From Tetragenococcus osmophilus (GTDB taxonomy: Bacteria > Bacillota > Bacilli > Lactobacillales > Enterococcaceae): DNA of 64,000 nt. How positions within the stretch are numbered: position 1 is the first letter of the stretch; every line of letters starts with the position of its first letter. The notes beneath the pieces are model-generated. The model was not told where the DNA came from. It made no database searches and worked only from the letters and a program-made list of their open reading frames with translations. Shown piece after piece: positions 46,146 through 54,867 of this stretch. The position numbers and the translations under genes were made by a program. Location of the stretch: assembly GCF_003795125.1 (NCBI RefSeq), contig NZ_CP027783.1, forward strand, positions 620,001 through 684,000, given 5' to 3'.

Positions 46146-46173
46146 TCTTCTCCCCCTCCTTCTTCCATAGAAT

Positions 46174-46205
46174 AAAAAATCCGAATGGCTTCTCATCATT
46201 CGGAT
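46174..46205 (-). terminator. Terminator of the rhodanese-like gene
   Basis: ATCCGAATG and CATTCGGAT (46179-46187, 46197-46205), T-run on the minus strand at 46174-46179. It begins 15 bases after the stop. Confidence 0.85.
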
Positions 46206-46220
46206 CAAGAACTTATTTAA

Positions 46221-46526
46221 CTATCCTTTAAGCATCTGCCAAGCGTTCATGCCACCTTGGACATACACAACATCATATTCTAAACTTGCTAAGTAATAAC
46301 AAGCACGAGTCGCTCGTACTCCCGCTTTACTAATGACATAGTAGGTTTTCTCTTTGGTGAGATTTTCTGCTTCAGAGACAAATTCACCGATTGGTAAGTT
46401 AATAGCTCCTGGGATATGGTTGCTATCAAAATCCACCTTATCCTGCACATCTAAAATCGTAATAGGTTCATTTTGCAATTTATCGGATAATTCCCCTACA
46501 GTAATGGAAGAATATACGTTAGACAT
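46221..46526 (-). CDS. Rhodanese-like protein lacking the active cysteine
   Basis: A 101-residue single rhodanese domain. It has the opening ILDVQDKVDFDSNHIPGAINLP and the end VQGGMNAWQM. The active loop should read C-x-x-G-x-R; here it is VISKAGVRA, with Ser where Cys belongs. It is therefore unlikely to transfer sulfur and may be a binding or regulatory protein. ATG 46526 follows AAAGGAG by 8 bases. Confidence 0.85.
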   Translation of the reverse strand: MSNVYSSITVGELSDKLQNEPITILDVQDKVDFDSNHIPGAINLPIGEFVSEAENLTKEKTYYVISKAGVRATRACYYLASLEYDVVYVQGGMNAWQMLKG

Positions 46527-46602
46527 GGCAAACGCTCCTTTCATTTCCTTTCTTTGATAGTAGACGAAAGCACAAAGTTTGTCAAAAGTTACACGCTGGT
46601 AT

Positions 46603-47298
46603 TCAATGAATATCCCTAGCCTTTCCTATCTTATCAAAAACCAGGCCAACCATTAAAAATGCTATACTTACACCAAAAAAGTTTAGTAAAAAATATGGAA
46701 GACTTGCCATGTTATGGAAAAAAGGGCGCTCTACCAAATAAAAATAGTTTCCATCCGTTAACTCATTAAATACCGCTACTAACGGTAAGTAAATAGCAAA
46801 TAGCACTACAGCCAACAATGATCCTCTAAATGAAGGAACAAATCCTACGGTAAAATACCGTACGAGTGGAAATAATATATTTAAACTGTGCAATAAAACA
46901 AAGGTAATTCCCATAACATGGGTAAGTGGTGAAATTTCCACTGGGTAGACAAAAGAAGCATAAGCAAACAGTCCCCAAAAGAAAATGATCTGATCAAGCC
47001 AATCCTTTTGAAGAAAAAATTGAAGAATAATGAAGAGACAAACCAACCGACATATATGAAGCGGTAAGGCTTCTGCTAGAGTATACTCGCCAATGGAAAT
47101 GAAGTAAGCTAAACTTAAACCTCTTTGGATTAAAGCTAGCAGCAACACAATCCACATCACAGTTTTTTCATATATTTTAACCTGGCGTTGATAACAAAAT
47201 AAAAGAGTGAGTAAGGCTATAATAATGAAAAGATATAAAAAATGATCTTTTCCGCCAATCGTTATTTCTGGACGTGCTGCGTTAAAGAACTGATCCAT
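46603..47298 (-). CDS. TIGR02206 family membrane protein (YwaF-like)
   Basis: A 231-residue protein with seven hydrophobic segments. The sequence LPLHICRLVCLFIILQFF in the third helix and SPLTHVMGITFVLLHSLN, plus NGNYFYLV near the end, match this family. Function unknown. A GAGGTGAAAAG site precedes the ATG. Single gene. Confidence 0.8.
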   Translation of the reverse strand: MDQFFNAARPEITIGGKDHFLYLFIIIALLTLLFCYQRQVKIYEKTVMWIVLLLALIQRGLSLAYFISIGEYTLAEALPLHICRLVCLFIILQFFLQKDWLDQIIFFWGLFAYASFVYPVEISPLTHVMGITFVLLHSLNILFPLVRYFTVGFVPSFRGSLLAVVLFAIYLPLVAVFNELTDGNYFYLVERPFFHNMASLPYFLLNFFGVSIAFLMVGLVFDKIGKARDIH

Positions 47299-47415
47299 CT
47301 TTTCACCTCTTTTTTTTATTATTTACTAGCTATCAAACATTTCATTGGTAATATATAAGCTAAAGTTGATTCATAATAACTTTTTTATACACTAAATTCT
47401 TTTTTGTTGCAAGAA

Positions 47416-47459
47416 AAAACCGCTAAAAATATTGTTTATGCAATAATTTTAGCGGTTTT
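47416..47459 (-). terminator. Terminator of the metal ATPase gene
   Basis: A long stem (AAAACCGCTAAAA with TTTTAGCGGTTTT and an inner ATTG/CAAT) with T residues on the minus strand; it starts 15 bases after the stop. Confidence 0.85.
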
Positions 47460-47473
47460 AATAAGATATCAAA

Positions 47474-49417
47474 TTATACGCTTTTTTTACTTTTTTTTAA
47501 CGGCAGTAACAAGCGCAGGCCATTTACCAATACGATGAGTGTACTTCCTTCATGAGCTAAAACACCCAGTCCAATATTCATTTGTCCAATAATATTTAAT
47601 CCACTGAGTAGTAAAACAAGCCCCATGGCAAAAATAATATTTTGCCAAACAATGTGATTTAGTTTCTGGGATAACTTATGCGCATACTCAAATTTTATAA
47701 GATCGTTTTGCATAATAACTGCGTCCGCTACATCAATAGCGACATCTGTTCCTTCTCCCATAGCAAATCCGACATCAGCTTTTACTAATGCTGGGGCATC
47801 ATTAATACCGTCGCCTACCATAGCGGTTTTTCCATATTTTGTTTGTAACGACGTGATCGCTTCTGCTTTATTTTCCGGTAAAATATTACTAAATACTTCG
47901 TCCACTCCTAAAGCATGGGCCACAGCATCGCCTGTAGACTTGGCATCTCCAGTAATCATTAGTGTATTAATATTTTGTTCTTTTAAATACGCAATTGTAG
48001 CTGCAGCTTTTTCGTCTGCTCGGTCCATAAATGCAATAAGTGCCACAACTTCTTCATCTTCACTAAAGTAAACCACCGTTTTACCTGCCGAAGTAAATTC
48101 GTTTGTTTTTTCTTGCATTTCTGGGCTAACCTGTTGAAATAAACTGGGTTTTCCAATTCGATAATTACGCCCATTGTATTGGCCTATAATACCTTGGCCA
48201 ATCTCATTTTTCACTGACATTTCAACAGTTGAAGTCTGTCCATAAGCCGCTAGAATTGCCTTAGCAAGAGGATGGTTCGCGCTTTTTTCCATTGTTACAA
48301 TAATCTGTTGCCAACTACTTTTCATGGCTTCTTCTTTATAAAAGGAATCCGTCACGACAGGTTGCCCTTGGGTTAAAGTCCCTGTTTTATCAAAAGCTAC
48401 TGCTTTAATATCAACTAAATTGGTAAGATAGGCTCCTCCTTTGAACAAAACACCTTTTTTAGCTAAATTCGAAATAGCTGACAAAGTTGCTGGTACTACG
48501 CTAACTGCTAGTGCACAAGGAGATGCTGTAATTAAAAGTACGATACCACGATAAATACTAGTTTCCCAACTCCATTGAAGTAAAACCGGCATCAAAAGGA
48601 CAAACAAAGGCACGATAAGTAAAACACTTTTCACATAAATGGGCTCAATTTTTTGTATTTTCGTTGCCGTTTGTGGTAAGTAGCTTTGTGATTGTTCAAC
48701 TACACTTAAAATTTTGGCAAACACAGTTTCAGAAGAATCTTTGCTAACTTCCATAGTAAAAGTTCCTTGTCCATTAATCGTACTGGCAAATACTTCCTCT
48801 TCTTTTCCTTTTTCTTTGGGCATGCTTTCACCGTTAATTGAAGATTCGTCAATTGTCGACTGGCCTTCAACAATAAAACCATCCGTTGCAATTTGATCAC
48901 CAGGCAAAACCTTTAACTGATCGCCAATCGTAAGAGTTTGTACATCTACCATTTTAGTGGAGCCATCTGCTTGCAATAAGCGCGCTTTCGTTGGATTCAT
49001 TTGCAGTAAACTTGTAATTTCTTTTTGGCTTTTTTCTTCCGCAAATTCCTCAAGAAAATGGGCCCCTGCAAATATCAAAATTAACAATGCGCTTTCATCA
49101 AAATTGCCTATTAACATAGCTCCCAAAACAGCCAATGTCATCAGTAAATGCACATTAGGTTGAAACTTTCTTTTTTCCTTTGTATTTTTTATCGTTTCAG
49201 TAACTCCTTCAACAATTACATGAAAGCCTGAAAGAACAACAGCAGCTGTAAATAAGTAATTTGATGTTGCACCTGCAAAAGGAACAAACAATGCAAGCAA
49301 ATATATAATGAGTCCTATAAAATACATAAGAACTTCACCTGGTAAATGTCCAGCATGCTGGCTTTGAGAAGCATTCTCCTTAGAATTATGCCCGTCTATA
49401 TGTTGTGTTTTATCCAT
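47474..49417 (-). CDS. P1B-type heavy-metal ATPase, P1B-4 class
   Basis: A 647-residue exporter with about six to eight membrane helices, DKTGTLTQGQP (phosphorylated Asp, about 345), GDGINDAPAL and MITGDAKSTGDA. The transport helix has SPC (TASPCALAVS) and a later helix has HEGST; this pair marks the P1B-4 class, known for Co, Zn or Fe(II) export. A His-rich N-terminus replaces the usual CXXC domain. ATG 49417 is the better placed of two adjacent ATGs. A metal-type operator lies in its promoter. Confidence 0.9.
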   Translation of the reverse strand: MDKTQHIDGHNSKENASQSQHAGHLPGEVLMYFIGLIIYLLALFVPFAGATSNYLFTAAVVLSGFHVIVEGVTETIKNTKEKRKFQPNVHLLMTLAVLGAMLIGNFDESALLILIFAGAHFLEEFAEEKSQKEITSLLQMNPTKARLLQADGSTKMVDVQTLTIGDQLKVLPGDQIATDGFIVEGQSTIDESSINGESMPKEKGKEEEVFASTINGQGTFTMEVSKDSSETVFAKILSVVEQSQSYLPQTATKIQKIEPIYVKSVLLIVPLFVLLMPVLLQWSWETSIYRGIVLLITASPCALAVSVVPATLSAISNLAKKGVLFKGGAYLTNLVDIKAVAFDKTGTLTQGQPVVTDSFYKEEAMKSSWQQIIVTMEKSANHPLAKAILAAYGQTSTVEMSVKNEIGQGIIGQYNGRNYRIGKPSLFQQVSPEMQEKTNEFTSAGKTVVYFSEDEEVVALIAFMDRADEKAAATIAYLKEQNINTLMITGDAKSTGDAVAHALGVDEVFSNILPENKAEAITSLQTKYGKTAMVGDGINDAPALVKADVGFAMGEGTDVAIDVADAVIMQNDLIKFEYAHKLSQKLNHIVWQNIIFAMGLVLLLSGLNIIGQMNIGLGVLAHEGSTLIVLVNGLRLLLPLKKSKKSV

Positions 49418-49500
49418 CGCCATGCAACTCCCTTTTTTTATCGCTGGTATATACGAATTGTAAACGCTTATATGAATATATAATCATCTATTCATTTCTA

Positions 49501-49530
49501 AGTTTACATGAATGCACATTCATTTGTCAA
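49501..49530 (-). promoter_or_regulatory. Metal ATPase promoter with palindromic operator in its spacer
   Basis: On the minus strand, -35 TTGACA (49525-49530) and -10 TAAACT (49501-49506) are 18 bases apart. The spacer holds the perfect 7-2-7 palindrome ATGAATG-CA-CATTCAT (49508-49523). The form resembles ArsR/SmtB-family operators; a repressor there would block polymerase directly. No ArsR gene is in the window. Confidence 0.7.
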
Positions 49531-49587
49531 GCAAATATTGGTTTAAATAAAAGAAAAAACACTTGTACAAACGTGTCATATGAAAGA

Positions 49588-49615
49588 TTGCAAACACCTC
49601 AGATAATGATATGAT
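49588..49615 (+). promoter_or_regulatory. Promoter of the deaminase gene
   Basis: -35 TTGCAA (49588-49593) and -10 TATGAT (49610-49615), 16 bases apart, 42 bases before the start codon. Confidence 0.55.
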
Positions 49616-49656
49616 GGCTATAGAATAAAAGATTAGAAAATAAAGGAGGGGAACAT

Positions 49657-50136
49657 ATGATAGATGAGAAAGATAAACACTACTTAAATCGCTGTGTGCA
49701 ATTAGCTGAGATTGCCTTGGCAAAAGGCGATGCTCCTTTTGGCTCGGTATTGGTCTCTCAAGAAGGGGAAATTTTATTTGAAGACCACAATAAGATTGCT
49801 AGCGGAGATAATACTCGCCATCCCGAATTTGAAATTGCTAAGTGGGCAGCAAACAATTTAAACGAAGCAGAACGTAAAAATGCGGTAGTTTATACTTCAG
49901 GTGAGCATTGTTCGATGTGTGCTTCAGCACATGGATTAGTAGGACTTGGACGTATTGTTTATGCAAGCTCGACAGAACAATTAAAACAGTGGAATGAAGA
50001 AATGGGTATCGACAAGGGTCGGCTCAAAGGCCTTTCAATCCCTGAAGTGATTAATGACACTGAAGTGGACGGTCCCGATGAAACTCTCGCAGAAAAAGTT
50101 CGCGATTTACAATTCAGCTATCACAATAAAAAATAA
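49657..50136 (+). CDS. Cytidine/deoxycytidylate deaminase-family nucleoside deaminase
   Basis: A 159-residue zinc deaminase. The zinc His and catalytic Glu are in RHPEFEIAKW (HPE, where most relatives have HAE), the two zinc Cys in EHCSMCASAHG (about 88-98). C-terminal EVDGPDETLAEKV fits small-molecule (guanine or cytosine-type) deaminases better than TadA. AAAGGAGG precedes the ATG. Single gene. Confidence 0.82.
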   Translation: MIDEKDKHYLNRCVQLAEIALAKGDAPFGSVLVSQEGEILFEDHNKIASGDNTRHPEFEIAKWAANNLNEAERKNAVVYTSGEHCSMCASAHGLVGLGRIVYASSTEQLKQWNEEMGIDKGRLKGLSIPEVINDTEVDGPDETLAEKVRDLQFSYHNKK

Positions 50137-50144
50137 AATAACGT

Positions 50145-50182
50145 AAAAAATAAGTAGCTTTATTAAAGCTACTCATTTTTTA
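50145..50182 (+). terminator. Bidirectional terminator
   Basis: AGTAGCTTTA/AAAGCTACT (50153-50173) with A-rich and T-rich flanks, between two convergent genes. Confidence 0.75.
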
Positions 50183-50199
50183 CTTATTAAAAGTCATCA

Positions 50200-50862
50200 T
50201 TAAACAGATTTTATAGCATCATCAATTGGTTCATCGCCTGATAATACTTCAAATTCTTTATGAATTGTTGAGTCATTTTCCAAAGAAGCAATTATAGCTT
50301 GGGCAACATCTTGACGAGGCACTTCACCATGTTTATTTCCCATACCAACTTTGATTTTTCCACTGCCTTTTTCATCAGTCAATGTACCTGGATGAACGAT
50401 TGTCCAATCAAGCCCCGTTCTATTTTTCAACCATTCATCTGCGTAGTTTTTAGCAATAGTATAAATTTTCAATGGAGCATCATTTTCGATTCCTTTAGCA
50501 ATTTGTTTGCGACCAGTACGGAATGTGCTTACCATAACAAATCGTTTTACATTTGCCTGTTCAGCTGCTGTCATTATTTTTATGGCGCCATCTAAGTCAA
50601 CCATAACTGTCTTATCTAGACCACTTCCACCAGCACCTGCACTAAAAACGACTGCGTCTACATCTTTCATTGCTTCAGCAAAATCTTCAATTGAATTATA
50701 AATAATATCTAAAACTTGGGTTTCAATATTTCTTTCATCAAAAAAAGATTTTTGTCCAGAATCACGGATCACTGCTTTTTCGTCAATATCATTATGATCC
50801 TGCGTCAAATTGGCGAATTGCTTTGCTACTTTTCCGTTTGCACCTACGACAAGAACTTTCAT
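50200..50862 (-). CDS. NAD(P)H-binding atypical SDR
   Basis: A 220-residue Rossmann protein with N-terminal VLVVGANGKVAKQFANL (GxNGxV-type), VFSAGAGGSGLDKT and WTIVHPGTLTDEKGSG, typical of YwnB/HSCARG-like proteins. No Tyr-x-x-x-Lys in standard place, so it may sense NADPH or act as an isomerase-like enzyme rather than a dehydrogenase. Single gene. Confidence 0.83.
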   Translation of the reverse strand: MKVLVVGANGKVAKQFANLTQDHNDIDEKAVIRDSGQKSFFDERNIETQVLDIIYNSIEDFAEAMKDVDAVVFSAGAGGSGLDKTVMVDLDGAIKIMTAAEQANVKRFVMVSTFRTGRKQIAKGIENDAPLKIYTIAKNYADEWLKNRTGLDWTIVHPGTLTDEKGSGKIKVGMGNKHGEVPRQDVAQAIIASLENDSTIHKEFEVLSGDEPIDDAIKSV

Positions 50863-51018
50863 ATATAAGGCCCCTTTCTATATCCTTTTTAACTCTTATA
50901 AGAATTGTATCATTTATTTGTTATAGCTTTAAACACTTTGCTCAACTAAAAGTAAAAGTCATCATTTTATGAAAGTCTTCCAAATGAAGTTAAGGGGAAC
51001 ATCTCAACTTTCCATATT

Positions 51019-51459
51019 CTACTTGTTTCCATCTTTTATTCGTTGGTCATAAAATTCTTCATAATCCTCTTTTAAAATTTTATGCAAGGGTTCAATATGA
51101 TTAAATTCATAACCTTCCTTCTTTTTTTGAACATACCAATCAAACAAGATATCTTCGCCATTGCGCAAAATGACCATCAACCGATCTTTTTCTGACATAT
51201 CAAAGTTTTCAACAGAATAGGATTGCTCCTGTAAAGCATCTACTACTAACTGATTCTCTAAAAACTTCATATAAGAATCTAAAATATCCCCTTGTTTTTT
51301 GAAGTGAATTAATTTTCTTTGTTTTTCAATAGACTCTTCACACATATCCGCTACTTCATCTTCCATTTTTCCCATCTGATCGTACAAATCATCTCTTCTT
51401 TTTTCTAAAGCATCAATCCTTTGTTTAGTATCTTCCTTTCTTAATTCGTATCTCTTCAA
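51019..51459 (-). CDS. Coiled-coil protein of unknown function, possibly damage-inducible
   Basis: A 146-residue charged, helical protein; residues 1-60 and 65-95 should form coiled coil (DALEKRRDDLYDQMGKMEDEV). No membrane segment and no family recognised. Start is TTG with GGAGGG upstream. It is divergent from an S24 repressor gene; its promoter carries that module's operator-like word, and an SOS-type box lies in its leader. That suggests induction on DNA damage. Confidence 0.6.
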   Translation of the reverse strand: MKRYELRKEDTKQRIDALEKRRDDLYDQMGKMEDEVADMCEESIEKQRKLIHFKKQGDILDSYMKFLENQLVVDALQEQSYSVENFDMSEKDRLMVILRNGEDILFDWYVQKKKEGYEFNHIEPLHKILKEDYEEFYDQRIKDGNK

Positions 51460-51488
51460 GCTAATCCCTCCATTTCTTATATTCGATG

Positions 51489-51502
51489 CAAACGTACGTT
51501 CG
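51489..51502 (-). promoter_or_regulatory. LexA/DinR (SOS)-type box
   Basis: Minus strand CGAACGTACGTTTG fits the Firmicute SOS box CGAACNNNNGTTYG. It lies between the promoter and start codon of the coiled-coil gene. Confidence 0.55.
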
Positions 51503-51519
51503 CTTTTGAGAACAAATTA

Positions 51520-51590
51520 ATCATAGCATCGCCGTTCTCTTTTGTCAACGATTATTTTTCATTGTTTCTTAAAGAGAACGATGCTATAAT
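51520..51590. promoter_or_regulatory. Divergent promoters sharing an inverted operator word
   Basis: Minus strand: -35 TTGACA (51543-51548), 17 bases, -10 TATGAT (51520-51525). Plus strand: -35 TTGTTT (51562-51567), 17 bases, -10 TATAAT (51585-51590). The word AAAGAGAACG..GATGCTAT occupies the spacer of each, in opposite orientation (51523-51542 and 51571-51587), the left copy having two extra bases. A single repressor could shut both. Confidence 0.7.
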
Positions 51591-51615
51591 AAGAATGGAA
51601 ACGGAGGAAATAAAA

Positions 51616-52218
51616 GTGAAAACTAACGATGAAATCATGGATATTCTTGATCAACTAAAAAAAGAAAATAATCTTTCGGTTAGCGAAATTGCAAGACGAG
51701 TAAATATGGCAAAATCAGCTGTTTCTAAGTATTTTAACCGTCAACGAAAATTCCCTTTAAACCGAGTCGAAGACTTTGCCCAAGCGATGAACGTTAGGCC
51801 TGAATATATCTTAGGCTACGAAGCACAAACTGTTTATCCTGAGAGAGGAACAAATAACGTAGAGCATAATGAAACTACGATTGTTTCGGAAGCTGATGAA
51901 GCAGTTGACTTTCCTACCAATTTTTCTCACCTTTCTAAAGGACAACACTTTTATTTCAAAATGAAAGATACTAGTATGGAACCAATAATCCCTAAGGATG
52001 CGACCGTTTTGTTCAAAGCCCAAGATGATGTACAAGACGAACAGTTTGCTGCAATAATATTAAATGAAGACCCCACTCCTCTGCTAAAAAAAATAAAAAA
52101 GCAAGAGAGCTTTTTATTATTACTTTCCGAAAATCCTGATTATGCGCCCATTATTGTTTCGGAAAATGATACAATTGAGATCATCGGTAGAGCCATTCGT
52201 GTAAGTTATGAGCTTTAA
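51616..52218 (+). CDS. XRE-family repressor with S24 peptidase domain (HdiR-like)
   Basis: A 200-residue LexA/CI-like regulator. The HTH is at about residues 17-40 (SVSEIARRVNMAKSAVSKYF); the S24 domain has the catalytic Ser in DTSMEP and Lys in the TPLLKKIKK strand. RecA-stimulated self-cleavage is known for relatives such as lactococcal HdiR. GTG 51616 has GGAGG upstream; the longer frame would start in the promoter. It probably represses itself and the divergent gene. Confidence 0.82.
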   Translation: MKTNDEIMDILDQLKKENNLSVSEIARRVNMAKSAVSKYFNRQRKFPLNRVEDFAQAMNVRPEYILGYEAQTVYPERGTNNVEHNETTIVSEADEAVDFPTNFSHLSKGQHFYFKMKDTSMEPIIPKDATVLFKAQDDVQDEQFAAIILNEDPTPLLKKIKKQESFLLLLSENPDYAPIIVSENDTIEIIGRAIRVSYEL

Positions 52219-52282
52219 AGGTTTGTATTCGGTTACTGTCTTTAATTATTACGATAAAAATTAATTCAACTAGGAGGATTTT

Positions 52283-52825
52283 ATACATACACCAGAAACA
52301 GTTTTATACTTTTGGTTTCATGAACTTGCCCCAGAGCAATTATTTAATGGTGGCAGTGAAGTCGATCAGCTAATCACTGAGCGTTTTAAAGCATTACACC
52401 AGTAAGCTGCTCAAGGTGAACTCGATAAATGGCGAGAGACCATCCAAGGTCGTTTGGCAGAAATTATCATACTCGATCAATTTTCTCGTAATATTTATCG
52501 AGGACAACCCGAAGCTTTTTCCTTTGACTCTGCTGCGCTTATCTTATCCCAAGAAGCTTTAAAAACTAAACAAGCACATGCACTAACAGCTGACGAACTT
52601 GGTTTCTTATTGATGCCTTTTATGCACTCAGAGTCAAAAAAGATTCACCAAATTTCTTTACAATTATTCGATCAACCTGGTTTGGAAGAATATCTAGACT
52701 ATGAAAAACGACATAAAGAAATTATTGATCTTTTTGGTAGATATCCACATCGCAATGCGATTTTAGGAAGAGTCTCGAACAATGAAGAAAGAGAGTTTCT
52801 AACTGAACCAGGAAGTTCTTTTTGA
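52283..52825 (+). pseudogene. DUF924 family protein, inactivated
   Basis: The frame from 52283 to 52825 encodes a full DUF924 protein (TPETVLYFWFHELAPEQLF; ILDQFSRNIYRGQP; LMPFMHSE; REFLTEPGSSF), but codon 1 is ATA after a good AGGAGG site, and codon 41 (52403-52405) is TAA. A start at 52454 would give only the C-terminal two-thirds without its own ribosome site. Two separate lesions make loss of function very likely. Confidence 0.85.
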
Positions 52826-52849
52826 GCTTATATTATTTGTTCTTTACGT

Positions 52850-52894
52850 AATAAAACTGATAGACTGAGTTTTTTGCTTAGTCTATCAGTTTTA
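52850..52894 (-). terminator. Bidirectional terminator ending the amino-sugar operon
   Basis: A perfect 16-bp stem (52850-52865 with 52879-52894) and a 13-base T-rich loop between two convergent units. Confidence 0.85.
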
Positions 52895-52944
52895 TTTATA
52901 AGTTATTTCCACATCTTGTTGGTAATCTTTCTTATTATAACTCC

Positions 52945-53883
52945 TTATTCATTGTTAATTTTATTAACCGAAATTTGAGTAAATAACTCGTTAAATCGTT
53001 GTACATCAATATGACCAGTTTTTTGGTTCATTGCGTTCAACATACCCGTCACCATACCGACTCTCATAATTTCTTCCGGTGTTCTTCTGTTGGAAATACC
53101 ATACGTTAATCCAGCTAATGTTGCATCTCCAGAACCAACAGGGTTTATCACTTCTATGCTTGGGATATCTATCTTATAAATAGTTTTTTTATGTTTAACA
53201 AGTGCACCATCTTTACCTAAAGAAACTACAACCCATTCAATATCATCGAATAGATCACTTTTTAATGCATTTTTCAAATCAACTGATGTATTAATTTTGT
53301 GCCCTAATACTTGGCTAATTTCTTCTTCGTTTGGCTTGATCAAGTAGGGTTTAGGATTCCCCTGTAGACTTTTAGCGAGTGTCTCCCCAGAGGTGTCTAG
53401 TATCGTTTTAGTGTTTTGTCTATCGGCTTCTTCAATTAACGTTGAATAATAATCTTTTTTTACTCCTTTTGGCAAACTACCTGAAATAGTAACGAGATTC
53501 ACTTCTTTTAATAACCGTTTATATGTTTCAAAAAATGTATTTAATTCATTCTCTCTTATTTCAGGACCGCCCTCTAAAATTTCAGTTTGGTTTCCCTCGT
53601 GTAAAATTGCGATAGAGTTCCTTGTTTCACTCCTGATTTGAGAAAAATCATGATTAATACCCTCTTCATCCAAATGTTTTCTAACAAACTGTCCAAAATC
53701 CCCGCCTAGCATCCCAGAAGTCTTTACAGGTTCATTAAGTTGGCGAAGCACTCTTGTTACATTTAATCCTTTTCCTCCAGCAGTCTTAGAAACGTTATTT
53801 ATTCTGTTAACTCTATCAATAACTAATTTACCTAATGGATAAGAAATATCTATCGATGGATTCATTGTAATAGTTAGTATCAT
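52945..53883 (-). CDS. lacC: Tagatose-6-phosphate kinase (LacC/PfkB family)
   Basis: A 312-residue PfkB-family kinase. N-terminal ILTITMNPSIDISYPL, KTAGGKGLNVTRVLRQL for sugar binding, and the GSGDATLAG motif with the catalytic Asp (about 252). 1-Phosphofructokinases look alike, but location with lacD and agaS points to tagatose-6-P. It is the last gene of the cluster. Confidence 0.87.
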   Translation of the reverse strand: MILTITMNPSIDISYPLGKLVIDRVNRINNVSKTAGGKGLNVTRVLRQLNEPVKTSGMLGGDFGQFVRKHLDEEGINHDFSQIRSETRNSIAILHEGNQTEILEGGPEIRENELNTFFETYKRLLKEVNLVTISGSLPKGVKKDYYSTLIEEADRQNTKTILDTSGETLAKSLQGNPKPYLIKPNEEEISQVLGHKINTSVDLKNALKSDLFDDIEWVVVSLGKDGALVKHKKTIYKIDIPSIEVINPVGSGDATLAGLTYGISNRRTPEEIMRVGMVTGMLNAMNQKTGHIDVQRFNELFTQISVNKINNE

Positions 53884-53966
53884 ATTTACGCTCCTATCTT
53901 TATAATTATATGTGCCTCCTTATGTAGGGCATATATTTTTCTTAGCCTACGTAAAGAGGCACTTTG

Positions 53967-53980
53967 GTAAAGCGCTAACA
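53967..53980 (-). promoter_or_regulatory. Possible cre upstream of lacC
   Basis: GTAAAGCGCTAACA (plus-strand reading) matches cre at 12 of 14 positions. A long imperfect hairpin (GTGCCTC/GAGGCAC plus inner stem, about 53911-53961) lies between it and lacC. Confidence 0.4.
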
Positions 53981-54010
53981 ATTTTAGTAATTCGTCTCAA
54001 TTAAAAACTA

Positions 54011-54867
54011 TTACATTATTCCAAATAATCCACCAACAAGTCCAATTACGATAGTAATCCCAATTAATACCAAGGGAGAACGCCCTTTTTCAATAACCAA
54101 TAGCAAAAGAAAGTAAAAAGTAGCGGCAATAAGCCAGGCATAATAGCGTCTAAAACTTCTTCTTGTATATCAACTGGTATCTCCCCGGCTTGTAATGTCC
54201 AATCAAGATTAAAGTCAACATAAGAAGCAATCAATGCCCCAACAACCATCAAACCGACGATCGATGCAGCTCTAGATATTTTTTGTGTTCCTTCTTTTAA
54301 AGATGAAATCGCGTCAGTTCCTATCCTATGGCCAAAGTGCATCAAGAAAAAGCGTGCTCCAAAGTGAACTACGTTAAAGACAACTAGAAACAAAATCGGG
54401 CCCGTTATATTGCCTTGTGAAGACAGCGATGCAGCGATACCACCAGTAATAGGAAGTAATGTTAGATAAAACAAGGCATCTCCAATTCCACCTAAAGGCC
54501 CCATCAAAGCTACCTTAATACCACGAATTGTTTCTCGTTCTTCTTTATTTTCTTCCATTGATAAGATTATTCCTTGAATAAAGGTTACTAAAAACGGATG
54601 AGTGTTAAAGAATTGCATGTGTTCTTTTAATGAATTAGAGAGGTCATGAGTATTCTTATGGATTTTCTTAAGACCTGGAATCAGCCCATATACCCAGCCT
54701 CCAGCTTGCATACGTTCATAGTTAAATGATGCTTGTAACATTAAAGACTTCCACACCATTTTGTTCAAGTCTTTTCTAGTAATCACTTTTTCAGACTCAG
54801 GATTTTCATAAGTTTCTGAAATTACGTTTTTATTATCGACTGTTTCTGTTTTCTTGTTAGATTCCAT
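54011..54867 (-). pseudogene. PTS mannose-family EIID, frameshifted near the 3' end
   Basis: An intact EIID frame runs from the start (TRKDLNKMVWKSLMLQASFNY; MGPLGGIGDALFY) but reaches a stop at 54064 with the tail VLPWY. A -1 shift at the AAAAAG run near 54090 restores the family's usual last helix (SPLVLIGITIVIGLVGGLFG) and a stop at 54011-54013. It is either a one-base deletion or a programmed -1 frameshift. Without the shift the last membrane helix is lost. Confidence 0.75.

Noticed and set aside
52454-52825. Short functional DUF924 gene starting at 52454
   Set aside because: No ribosome site there and the conserved N-terminal third is upstream in the same frame; better read as a pseudogene.
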